DNA from: Pleurodeles waltl
Lineage: Eukaryota > Chordata > Amphibia > Caudata > Salamandridae
Direction: 5' to 3'
Assembly: GCF_031143425.1 (NCBI RefSeq)
Contig: NC_090451.1
Location: forward strand, 351,858,339 to 351,922,338
Length of the DNA: 64,000 nt
Position numbers and translations under genes: made by a program. The notes below the pieces were generated by a model. The model did no database searches. It saw only the letters and a list, made by a program, of their open reading frames with translations, and was not told the DNA's origin. Positions 46,209-56,794 of this stretch are shown piece after piece (position 1 is the first letter of the stretch; each line of letters starts with the position of its first letter).

Positions 46209-48500
46209 TTCTTGAGAGTGTTAGGTGATTGGAGCTAAGCACATTTTTCCAGAAAGTGCAGGGCCAAGCTCTCCCCCTCGTTCGATTGCTTGTATCCTAG
46301 GAACAATACGCTGTGAAAGGCTATTTTAGTTTTCCTAAAATTACATTTGTGGCTAAGGGCTGTGTGATGGGCCGGCGCGATACGGCCCGTTCACGAACCC
46401 GACTTTTGCTGGCGCTGCCACCAGTGCTCCAGTTCCTCATGAAGAGGCAGCGAATCCGGAATCCCTTCCGGCAATGAAGGCGGGACCACGACGGGGTAAA
46501 ATATCGGCTTTCGAGAGGAGAGGGGCGAGCAACGGAGGAGTGGTGAGCAGCAGCGCTGGAGGACAGAACGACGACCACATACGGAAACCAGAAGGAGAAG
46601 AGGAGTTGGACGGCAGACCGGACGTCTCGGCGTCCCAGGAGGCGTAACACAAACCTACCAGCCATGCTTGAGGAAAAGCGTGGCACCCTCAGGTGCGTTC
46701 CGGGAACCAAAAAGGGGCGGAAGGGTAATTGGGTGGAGTAGAAGGAAGCGAGAACCAAGAGGGAGTGGGAGGGAGAGAAGAGAAAGGAACAAGAACCAAG
46801 GGGGAGTGGGAGGATGGGAGTAGAAGGGGAAAAGAAAACAGGAAAACCCTCCACAGGAAATAGAAGGGATAAAGAAAACCACAATAGATAAAAACACACC
46901 ATAGTAGGACAAGCCAAAGACAGTAAAACAGAAGTGAGATTGCTACTCACTAAGGTAAAGGAGCCAGAAAAAAAACAGGCAGAAGGCTAGAAAAGAAAAA
47001 AAAAAAAAGAGGCATACACAACTTACAAAGACAGAGAGGTACAAAAGAAATACAGAGAAGAGACAGTGGAGGAGAAGAAGCAAGGAAAGGACTCTGCAAT
47101 CAAAGGTGCTTCCAAGAAATAAGAGGGGGATATAGCAATACAGAACTCTGGATAAAAGAGGTGCCAGTGAGAGATAAAAGGAGACAAAAAAAGACGATAA
47201 AAAGACTAGAGAAAGAGAGAGAAAAGCACCTACGATACAACATAGAAGAAAGAGAAACAGGATAGGGAAAGAAAAGAGCCACAAGAAACTTACCGATACT
47301 TCTCTTGTTCTTTTCCTCACATGCACTTCCTGGGAGGCCTGCAAGAGAGAAAACGAAGGAAGAGGTGAAAAGCCAGGAAAAGGAAACGAGGAAAAAAGGA
47401 AACAGCACAAGAAAGACTTGTATATGATGCACTACCTAGTCCTAAAAGCCAATAAAATACACCTGAAACCAATTAACCCTATCTCTTCGTGTCGTCCTTG
47501 AACCCGTCCGGTCACAGGCTGCGAATCCTAAAACTATCCAATCGACCCTGGCAAGATGAATGTTGAGGTCGTCATCTGTAAGATAGATATCATCCACGTA
47601 AGACAACACCTCAGAATCATTATCATTCAGTATTGATGTTACACTGGCTGAGAACAGCCCTGGGCTGTTCTTGTAGCCTTGGGGCAAACGTCAGAAGTGT
47701 TTTTGTGAGTCAAATGAGAATGCACTGAGGTCCCGACTTTCGTGTGCTAAGTTTTGTCAGAAGAAACCATTGGAAATATCCAAGGTTGTTCTGTATTTTT
47801 TGCACACTATGTTGTTAGCTAGTGCTGTGCTATGTGAATTTTGTATAGCGTATGTACGTGTATGACTGTTTAAATGTCTGTAATCTAAGACTATTCTATA
47901 GGAATGGTCTGGCTTTGAAATGGGAACTAACGGTTTATGCATTGCAGAGACAAAGGGCTCAATTACTCCCTGGTACTCGAGCTGAGTGAGGCTCTCCCTC
48001 ACTGGAGCTTTTGCTTCATGTTTAACAGGATATTGCGGCTGAGGCTGGGGTGTAGACCTGATAGGTATTAAATGACAAGGAGAGTCCTTGTCCCAACATA
48101 CATGATTGCGGTACAACGCAGGTGCCTGCACTAAAGCCCAATTGACAGCGTAGGCTTGTTTTACCGTGCCTGGAACAAGATCAGAGAAAGATGGCAAAAT
48201 GACATCTTCCCCATGTGGGGGCATACGGAGGTGCTCGGGTTGCCAGTCCCTCTCGGCCAGCAGGATATCACAATTAAGTTCATCTCAGAATATCACACCA
48301 ATGGTGCACTCCACGTCTCCCTCAATTTGGATATTTAAATCACAAATCCTGTCTGGTTGGAGTACGCACCCATCCGCAGTCTCAAATGCAATACAATCGC
48401 TAATTGCTTTCATATCCAGATGATCTTTCAGACTGGCGATATATCGTGACCTCTGCTGCGCTGTCTAACAGTGTCATTGCCTACGTCATGTTCTTCAGCA
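46209..48500 (-). pseudogene. Retroviral protease and RT, 5' part of pol, interrupted by a solo LTR
   Basis: Protease: LLDSAAEVTIY at about 48440-48480 (the DS/TG-A active-site loop, Asp near 48466), with a DILLAERDW end. RT: the N-terminal part is open at 47757-48224 with EYQGVIEPFVSAMHKP and YRIVLDYRHLN, and TTLDISNGFF (catalytic Asp). A second piece at 47522-47687 has MPQGYKNSP and the YVDD active site near 47589-47600. The solo LTR at 46363-47516 interrupts next, and DIRS-B at 46208 ends the segment. Other stops and frameshifts also occur, for example inside the protease. Confidence 0.85.
46363..47516 (+). mobile_element. Solo LTR with perfect 5-bp duplication, in retroviral pol
   Basis: Begins TGTGATGGGCCGGC and ends GTCCGGTCACA, flanked by GGCTG at 46358-46362 and 47517-47521. 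1154 bp, TG...CA. TATATGA lies near 47421 and AATAAA at 47451, near the 3' end, so its sense strand is plus, opposite to the host retrovirus. 46730-47410 is almost pure purine on the plus strand. Unrelated by eye to the TGTAGGAA family and to the retrovirus's own LTR. Long minus-strand frames across it are caused by the purine bias. Confidence 0.88.
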
Positions 48501-48549
48501 ATGTTCTCAAGTGTACAGGCATTTTTTAATTGACAGTGCTGACACCTTT

Positions 48550-49801
48550 TTCTTTTTAAACTGTGGCTTTTGTTGTTGGGACTTATCTTCTTTCTTGTCT
48601 GAAGACTGTGGTGAGTCTTTCTTTTGTTTCACATATTCAGGACGCCCCCTCTCTCGCTACGTCTATCCGGTTCATCCTGAAAGGAACAAGCGGTACATGA
48701 ATCAGTTTATCTGTCCGGAGCTTTAATATTTTCTCTATTTTTGAGAGTGTATCTCCTGTCGGAGTTCTCCAGGTGTGGAGAATTAGCCCTCTGATTTCGT
48801 CTATCTTTAAATTGTTTGTGTTTATCCCAGCGCTTCTTAGAACCCTCCTTTGCTTGTTTAGTACCCTCCTTAGGGATGATACTCCGTATTTCAAGTTTCT
48901 TCGGCTTGCCTCCCAAACTTTTACGTCCTATACTGGTATAGGTGTCTGAAATAATTTTCGGTAGCTGTTTCTCCTGGTCCAAGTGTGGAATCTCCCAGAA
49001 GCGCTGGCGTATAGCCAGTGCTACCTCTTCCCCTTTAATATTACTGAATATTGTTGAGGAGACTACATCGAAGTTACGCATTAATTTCATCCCCAAATCT
49101 AGGGCTGCTGGAGCCCCGTGCTCATTCTGTATTTGTTTTAACACTTCCGGTAAATTGGCAAGTGTCGGGATATCATGTGTGGTAGTATAAATTGCAGCGA
49201 AGACTGTACCCCATGTGGCACAGTCATCCACCATCCCGAAGGGCAAGCACATTGTGAGAATTCTATGGTTTTCCTGTGGTCCTGTATGCAGGAACACAGC
49301 TTCCAGCCGATTTGTTCCCTGTGCTATCCAGAACAGGATTTTCTCTTGTTTTGTGGGTACCTTACCCATGATAGTATGCACAGTTTGTGGATTAATCCCA
49401 GTAACCAATTGGTATCCCGCAGGTGCTGGACGTCCTGGTGTAGTGTTCAGAGTTCGTATGACAAACTGAACAAGTCGTCTGTAAAGTGTTACTAGCTCTA
49501 TCTATAAGTTTCGCATGTCTGCTGCCCGCATGTTTTGTATATCTGGGTGAGGTGTGTATGTGGCAAACATAGGCCACGTGGTCCTTCATTACCTAAGGGA
49601 TCTAATCTCATGTGTTGTGTGGTAGGGTGCCATTAAACCAGTTCTGATGTTCTTGATAAGTAATCTGTATTTCAAGATACTGGTATGCTTGGTACCGTTG
49701 TGGTACATTAGCATTTCTGTATGTATGAAATGTAAATTATCTTTGGTCTTCCTCAGGAAAGGTGACCCAAGAGTAAAATGTTTCTGTTTGGTGAGCTTCA
49801 C
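48550..49801 (-). pseudogene. Retroviral gag, interrupted
   Basis: The main open piece is 48707-49408 (233 codons), with a capsid-like helical region (FGMVDDCATWGTVFAAIY, then a LANLPEVLKQIQNEHG stretch) and a strongly basic C-terminus rich in Lys, Arg and Asn. A Lys/Ser-rich continuation runs to about 48550. Upstream pieces at 49589-49801 and 49392-49589 in other frames may be the matrix region. Gag assembles the particle. No CCHC zinc knuckle was seen; the basic tail may do the RNA binding. It precedes protease/RT, as expected. Confidence 0.65.
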
Positions 49802-50142
49802 TAGCTTCTACTATGAATGTGACATCCCTGCCCTCATCTGTTAAGCCATGCACTACTAGGTGTAGTGTTAAAGCTTGTCTAGCATTCTAGCAATGTCTAT
49901 GGGGTTAGCCATATTATAGAATGGGTAGAAGAGATGGAACACCAAATGGGGAGCAAAGTCCTTTTATGAGTTCGAGCTCGAACAACCTACAACCTAATTA
50001 GGTGGTCCCTGTTCAGCTGAAGGGGATCTTCCCCAAGATCACGGACGTCTCCGTATAATGGTACTTAGGTTACCTGTTGTATGTGAAACAGTAATAATCA
50101 GGGTATCCGTAAATTAGAGACTAAACATCATTGTTGGTCACA
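49802..50142 (-). other. Retroviral leader between 5' LTR and gag
   Basis: Non-coding, in the place of the primer-binding site and packaging region. The bases beside the LTR (50123-50142) read TGTGACCAACAATGATGTTT on the element strand. They lack the usual TGG start, so I cannot name the primer tRNA. Confidence 0.5.
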
Positions 50143-51160
50143 TGTCATAGTTTGACTCTTGCTCTAGGCAAGACTGCTGGTTTAAGAATGACAGTACGTA
50201 TGTTTGTAGGTGACTATGCCTATCCTACAACAAGTCGCAACTGTTGTCCCAACTTTCCCGGCTCACAAGTAGCACCTCACCAAAAATCCAAACAGTAAAA
50301 TGTGATTTGTGGCAGCCTTTATGCATGGACTCAAGAGTGCGACATCTCAGGAGTTTTGTGGTTAACCGGAGATTACCCCTTTCTCACATTAACAGCACGT
50401 CTCAATCGAGCACAGACAATGAAGAAGATGCAGTAAGGTTTCAATAGGTTTTATTTAACAAAACTGCAATCTACGATGAGTTGCATGGGCTGCAATGATT
50501 ATGATAATGAATAATGCAAGAAACAGAATAGTAAAGACAAGAGTCATTCATATAAAGACCCCCACCATCTTGCAATGACATGACATGAGATGTGAAAGAT
50601 GTCCTAATACCCTAATATGATGTACCTACTCTCTAACCTAAAAGAGAGCTAGGTGTGTTAAACCTTAATCTACCAACGCCATGCCCATGAGAAGAGCCCC
50701 CCAACCCTTGTTACCTTGGAATGAGCTCTCTAGCTCAGACTCCGTAGAAGCACAGACTGGGTCAGCGTCAAGGCGACATGCAGCATTGATAGCGGCAATG
50801 GCATCTGGTCGGAATCCCTCTGACTATTTGTCTAAGTGAGGTGCATTTATACTGATCTGCTCAGACCCCTGACGTAGGTCTGTTCCCAAACAATAGATAA
50901 CAAGGCATGCTTTGGACAGCAATTTATGTAAATAATTCCCTCGAAGGCCTGAAGAGGGAAAGTACCTAATGTGAACACCTAAAGTATGTTTACCTTTATC
51001 GCTTGATATGGACGCCTTAGCGCAGTGGCACTGATAACGTGAAATTAAAACATCGACCTAACTAGAAATGAGGCAGCCATCTTAAAAGATATAATTAAAT
51101 AAATGCGCTAAAACAGAGGACGCTAAGTAGGGGAAAAGTCACTAGGTGACTGGGGCACAA
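50143..51160 (-). repeat. 5' LTR of the retrovirus
   Basis: 50143-50568 pairs with the 3' LTR. On the element strand it carries a TATA-like TTTATATGAATG near 50557 and AATAAA near 50455. U3 should extend to the right; the outer end is placed tentatively near 51160, where CACCTAGTGACTTTTCC is preceded by TGTGCCCCAGT. No matching duplication was found at the far end of the provirus. Confidence 0.6.
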
Positions 51161-52139
51161 GTCTGCAAGCCAAAGGCTAAGCTAACCCGTTTCCCATTAA
51201 AACAAACTGGGATTCACTACATTGGTAAGCATCTTAGGCCCACTTCCTAGGGTCCAGGACTGGGGTGGCACCACTTGGCTGGGTAGACTTAAAGATGCCA
51301 GAGTCCAGTTGCAGAAGCAGGGCTTTTGGAAGTATTTTAGGTCCCTCAGACTTCAGATCAGGAGGCTAGCCAAGTAGCCCTTAGAGTCAACCTGGGTTTA
51401 AGTGATCCAAGTCCAATCCTCGTCACCCAAGCAGGGGGATAGCTGGCTTCAGGGTCGCACAGCAAGGCTTGAGCCCAGCAAAGCAGCGGTCCAGCACAGT
51501 GGCAGTCCTTCAGCAGCATAGCAGTACTTCTTCCTGGCAGAGTATTCACATGTCCATAAGTGTACAGAATTGGTGGTGTCTGAGGTCCAGTGCTTATAGC
51601 CACTGGTGCCTTTGAAGTCGGGGGACTTCAAAGATAGGCCTTTGAAGTTCACAGAGGCCCTGTCCTGGCTCCATACTCAATACTGGGTGTATGAAGCTTT
51701 TTGTGTGGTGACAGGACACAGGCATTCCAGGTGTGAAACTGGGTCCAGTTTCTTCCCCTCCTCCTACCAGGATGGCCCATCCAGTCATACCTAAGCTTCC
51801 ATTGTGTATGGCTGTCTAGGTAAATACATAAAGCCCAGTGTCACCCTGCCCATACATGTGATCAGAGACAGGCAGCAGGAACCAAATGGCTAAAGTAAGA
51901 AAATACCAACTTTCTAAAATTCGATTTGAAATTGGTATTGCAGAGACATCAAACTTGAAAAGTCTATTGCTTCATAATTGGGAGTTACACTTATAAAATA
52001 TTATAAGTTCATCTCAATGTTAACCTATGGGAGAAATAGTATAGGCCTTGCAGTAGTGAAAAATGACTTTAGGAGTTTTTCACTACTAGGAAATGTAAAA
52101 CTTAAAAATAAATGTCCTGCCTTCTAAATACATTGCACC
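51161..52139. other. Unclassified repeat-like sequence with hairpins
   Basis: No gene. Two clear inverted repeats: TTTGAAGTC/GACTTCAAA at 51611-51632 (4-base loop) and AGTAGTGAAAAA/TTTTTCACTACT at 52052-52087 (12-base loop). The style resembles the long LTRs here, but I could not align it to them or find paired ends. Confidence 0.4.
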
Positions 52140-52452
52140 CTGCCCTCTGTGGTTCTAGGTGAAGTGATGAGCAAAATGTAATAAATACTGTTTTTGATGT
52201 ATCCTTTTACCCACAACTTTGTTACATTTGGAATATCTATAGCAGTTCTTCTGTGCACTGGCAAGTGGCACCGTGTGGCTGCATGTTGGCTCCATATCGT
52301 TCTGGTAATTTGCAGAGCTGCATATAAGCTCCATCCTTGCCCGCTGATATTAGTTTTTTTTCTGATCTGAAGCTCTGCTTTCAACTTTACCCGTATTTCC
52401 TAAACTATTAGTATGTCATGGAGCAATGTCCCATTCAAAACTGACAGGCGTC

Positions 52453-53010
52453 ATGTCTTGCTTAGGTTGCAGCAAGCAGATATCTGTCACAGACTCACAT
52501 GAGGTGTCATTGGTGCCTGGACTGCGGTCACAACTCTGATTTGTGTGAGAAGTGTGTCTTCATTCACGTCATGGTTATCTGGGACCATGAGGCTAAGTTA
52601 TACATCACTGAACACAAGAAGATATTGTGGGCGAAGAACAGGCTGACTCCCTCTCCAGGTTGCAGGCTTGGTTTTGGTCCTCTGGCTGCTCACACTGACA
52701 ATCCACTTCCCATTCAAAATCTTTAGGTAAATCAAAGTCCAAACACAAAAAGATGAAGTGCCACTCTATCACCATTCCACCACTCTAGCTCAAAAAAGAG
52801 GGTAAGGGTTGTCATGATCACCATCGCACCTGGTAAACCCCAAGTTTCCTTCGCCATTGTCACCCCACCAGCAGATAGCAACCTTCAAGGAGACCTTGTT
52901 GCAAATTTCTGGTGCTATTTTGACCACCTCTGGCATGGCTTTAAGCCCCAGGGGCCTCCAGTCAAATTCCTGCCAACATTTCCTCCCATTTAAAAATAAA
53001 ATAAAAATAC
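52453..53010 (+). pseudogene. DIRS-C gag, 5' part
   Basis: The ATG at 52453 begins MSCLGCSKQISVTDSH. One frameshift later it continues RCHWCLDCGHNSDLCEKC and HEAKLY, equivalent to the Cys-rich start of DIRS-A (CLLCQERNLDRRSCFEC, then a Lys-Leu). A basic stretch KSKSKHKKMK at about 52730 matches DIRS-A's GHKKKKPKK. Later stops. It ends at the L1-D duplication. Confidence 0.72.
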
Positions 53011-53149
53011 TTTTATTCAAATTTAAGGATGTTTACAATCAGTACACATTAACAGTAGTGAAAGAGAATCAGGTGCGCAGGTCTCAAAGTCTCATACATC
53101 GGCTAACAACGTGGGTTGGCATGCAAATCAAACAAAGCAACCTGCTGGT

Positions 53150-56086
53150 TGTAGGAGGCTGGCCTGGTTTGTAGTGGGTACCACAGGTACTTACATCTTA
53201 TATCAGGTCCAGTTATCCCTTATTAGTGAAATGTAGTCAGTGTCTAGAAGCCAGGCTGTCTACAGGTAACTGTAGGCAGAGCAGCCAAGGCTGAACTAGG
53301 AGACATGCAAAGCTCTTGCAATACCACTGTAGTCACACAGTACTCACACACATGAAAGACAGTACTCAGTGTTACCAAAAATAAAGGTACTTTATTTTAG
53401 TGGCACAAGGCCAAAAATATATTGGAGGCTAAACTCCCTTAGGAGGTAAGTATTATACACAAAGTATACACTAGTAAGTAAAAACAGGTAAGTAAATAGT
53501 CAGAAAATAGTGCAAATAATGAAAATCACAATAGGTTGCAATGGGCCTAGGGGGAACACAAGCCATATACTAAAATAGTGGAATGTGAAAGTCGGTTTCC
53601 CACCTAGGCAAGTGTAGTGTGTAGAGGGGTGCTGGGAGTGTAAGAAAACACCAAAGGTAAGTAAAATACCCCACCCCAGAACTCATGAAAGCAGGAGTAA
53701 AACACAGCAAGTTTTCTAAAACACACTAGAAGTCGTGATAGAAGATAATGCAAGACACCAATGATGGATTCCTGGACGTGAAGACCTGTGGAAGAAGGGG
53801 ACCAAGACCAAGAAGCACTGAAGAGTCCAGGGAGAACAGGAGCACCTGCTAACCCGGATAAAGGTGCAAAAGAGGAACCACTTGTGAGAAGACAATGTCA
53901 GTATTGCACCAAAGAAGACAGATAAGGGTTCCTGGTTGGTGCAGATGTCCCACTCCGGATGGATGAATGCAGTCTGGTTTGCATTGCGGGATTCTTCCAA
54001 TAAGCCTTGGTAAATGCAAAACTCGCTTTATGAAAAATTGTGCTTCTCGGGCCCAGGAAGGACCATGTCGACTCTACCCAGGAGAGGGAGACAAAAGGGG
54101 CTCTCAGCAACTGAGAGAGCCCTCAGAAGACCAGGCAAGCACGCACAGGAGTCCCACAGCACGGGGACAAAAGAGTTGCAAATGGCGGTCATTGTAGCAC
54201 TACACAAAGGGATCTCACGCTGCCGGGGAACAACTCACGGAGCTGAATGTCGCAGGATAGAGTGCTGGGGACCTGGGCTATGCTTTGCACAAAGGATTTC
54301 TTGGAGAAGCGCACAGAAGCCCTAGGAGCTGCAAAACACTTGGTGCACAGCGGTACTGTCTGGCATGGAGAGGCAAACTCTTACCTCCACCAGATTTGGA
54401 CAGCTTGACCTTTGGACATTCAGGGTCACTTTAGTCCACCACCTGTGTTCCAGGATCCATGCTAGTCGTCGGGAGGGGGGACCCAGAGTACCGGTTGTCA
54501 CTGGAGAGAGGTGCCTGCTGAAGCAGGGAAGTGACTCCGTCTCTCCACAGGAGATTCCTTCGGATCTTCTGGTGCAAGATGAAGGCAGGCAGTCCTCGGA
54601 GTGTGCACAACCTGGAAACTGTTGCAGTTGCTGGCAGGAGCTGAAGTTACAGAGTTGTAGTAGCCTTCTTGGATACTTTGTTGTAGAGTTCCTGGAGCAG
54701 TTCTGCTGTTGATCGTACAGTAGAAGATGAAGTAAAGGATGCAGAGGGTCCCTGCTGGAGTCTTGCAATCCGAATCTGAGGAAACACCCACAGGAGAGAC
54801 CCTGAATAACCTTCAGAGGGGGATTGGTCACCTACCCCAGGAATGGACCTATCAGGAGGGGTCTCTGACGTCATCTGCTGGCACTGGGCACTCAGATGCT
54901 CCTAGACTTCCCTGACCATCCGGAAAACAAGATGGCAGAACCCAGGGACACTCTGGAGGAGCTCTGGGCACCACCCCTGGGGTGGTGATGGACAGGGGAG
55001 TGGTCACTCTGCTTTTCTTTGTCCAGTTTCTTGCCAGAGCAGGGACTGGGGGTCCTTGAAATGGTGTAGACTGGATTATGCAAGGAGGGCACCGTCTGTG
55101 CCCTTCAAAGCACTTCCATAGGCTCTGGGAGGATACCACTCCCATGCCTGTAACACCTGTTTCCAAAGGAAGAGGGTGTAACACCCCTCTCTTAAAGGAA
55201 ATGTATTGTTCTGCCTTCCTGGAATTGAGCTGCTCAAGCCCCGGGAGGGCAGAAGCCTGTCTTTGAGGTGGCAGCAGCTGAGGCTGCAGTGAAAATCTCA
55301 CAAGGCGGTATGGCAGTAGTGGGGGTCCATGGTGGAGCCCCAACGGTGCATGGAATTGCCCCCCAAATACCAGAATCAGATTGGGGCTACAATTTCTCAG
55401 TCCTAGGAACCTCACATGGCAATATTTGGAGTTACCATTGTGAAGCTACATATATGTATTGACCTATATGTAGTGCACACTCATAATGGCATCCCCACAC
55501 TCACAAAGTCTGGGAAATTGGTCCTGGACAACGTGGGAGCACCTCAGCTAGTGCAGGGGTGCCCTTACACACAGTAACTTTACACCTAGCCTTCAAGAAC
55601 TGAAGGTTAGACATGTAGGTGACTTATAAGTTACTCAGTGCAGTGAAAATGGCTGTGAAATAGTGCTTGCATTATTTCACTCAGGCTGCAATGGCAGTCC
55701 TGAAGAAGTGTTTGTATGAGCTCCTTATGGGTGGCAAAAGAAATGCTGCAGCCCATTAGGATCTCCTGGAACCCCAATGCCCTGGGGTACCTAGGTACCA
55801 TATACTAGGGACTTATAAGGGGGGGACAGTATACCAATTTGGAGTGGAATACTAGGTTACCAGTATGTAAGTACAAATTTGGAATCAGAGAGAGCAGAAG
55901 CACTGGAGTTCTGGTTAGCAGGACTCCAGTGACAGAGTCAAGCATACTGACATCTAGGCCACAAACTATGAGCACTGAGGGCCTGGCTAGCAGGATCCTA
56001 GTGATACAGTTTAAACACACTGACTAACACTGACAAACAGGCCAAAAATAGGGGTAGCCATGCGAGAAAGAGGCTACGTTCTCACA
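53150..56086 (-). mobile_element. Solo-LTR-like element in L1-D, TGTAGGAA family, 5-bp duplication
   Basis: Plus-strand ends TGTAGGAGGCTGGC and ACGTTCTCACA, flanked by CTGGT at 53145-53149 and 56087-56091. 2937 bp. The last 660 bp match the truncated copy at 18343-19031. Ends and general layout, including the GGGGTAGCCATGC block near one end, match 40512-43172, though the interiors have diverged. AATAAA-type signals lie near 53380 on both strands. The open frames (for example 54852-55415 minus) have no family motifs. It sits in the 3' untranslated region of L1-D. Confidence 0.83.
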
Positions 56087-56091
56087 CTGGT

Positions 56092-56794
56092 ATTGGAGGC
56101 TTTCATGTATCACCAACCTTCAGGGACCGCAGCAATGTAGAATGATAGTCAAATCAAAATGGCCCTATAATGAGTGATTATTCTTATCTTTGCACTAAAG
56201 GAGGAAAGATTCAGCATTTTCATAAAACCTAAAAATTCATTTAACAACAATAAGAACTATATGTGGAGCCCATTTCTGCAGTTCCCAGTAGTTCTCCCTC
56301 CCCTGATCCCTTGTCTGCCCCATCCAGCTAGGTCCCCACATGGAGCAGCAACAAACCCAGGTCAGGTATGGCTCACCCGTTCCGTGACAGAAAAGGTGGT
56401 CAGGTGGTAGGACTACAGGCAGAATAGGAGGTATTTGTCCAGACCACTGTACCGCCCCAGTGCGGCTCACAGGTCCAGGGCATCTCCATCGGCCCTGTGT
56501 ACAAGCGCTCTCAACTCAGAGTGTCGTGTCCCAGCTGGAAGTCCTGCCTCGGCAGTGCCACTTCTTCCGCCTCTGCCCACTCCACAAGGGACCGCATCAA
56601 GCGAGGGGGTTCTGGGGATTTCCACCTTTTGGTGATAAGGTGTTTGGCCGTCAAGAGGCCTAGGTCTAGGAACCTCAAGGTCACTTTTTGTTTTTTAGCT
56701 CTTGAGAACATCCCCCATGTACATGCTTCTCATGTGCGCAATGCAGGGCTCACTGTGCGAGTAGAAACCTTGGCCGATACACCCGCAGATAGGG
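56092..56794 (-). other. L1-D 3' untranslated region
   Basis: Between the LTR and the end of ORF2. No coding motifs; plus-strand frames at 56435-56862 are by-products. Confidence 0.5.

Larger units (their letters stand above)
31124..51160 (-). mobile_element. Endogenous retrovirus, split by DIRS-B and a solo LTR
   Basis: Minus-strand provirus. Order along the element: 5' LTR (50143 to about 51160), leader, gag, protease, RT, RNase H, integrase, env, and the 3' LTR remnant (31124-31548). Removing DIRS-B (37013-46208) and the solo LTR (46363-47516 with one duplication copy) leaves about 9.7 kb, a normal retroviral length. A domain order of RT, RNase H, integrase and the presence of an env mark it as retrovirus-like. 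Genus not assigned: there is no Cys-His box in gag that I can see. All genes carry stops, frameshifts or insertions. Confidence 0.85.

Noticed and set aside
46321..46950. 209-codon minus-strand open frame rich in Ser, Leu and Phe
   Set aside because: Lies across a solo LTR and comes from its purine-only plus strand; no motif.
50123..50142. Primer-binding site for a specific tRNA
   Set aside because: The sequence beside the LTR lacks the expected TGG start, and I could not match a tRNA 3' end.
54852..55415. 187-codon minus-strand frame in the LTR at 53150
   Set aside because: No family motif, not seen in the related LTRs, no splice or start context.
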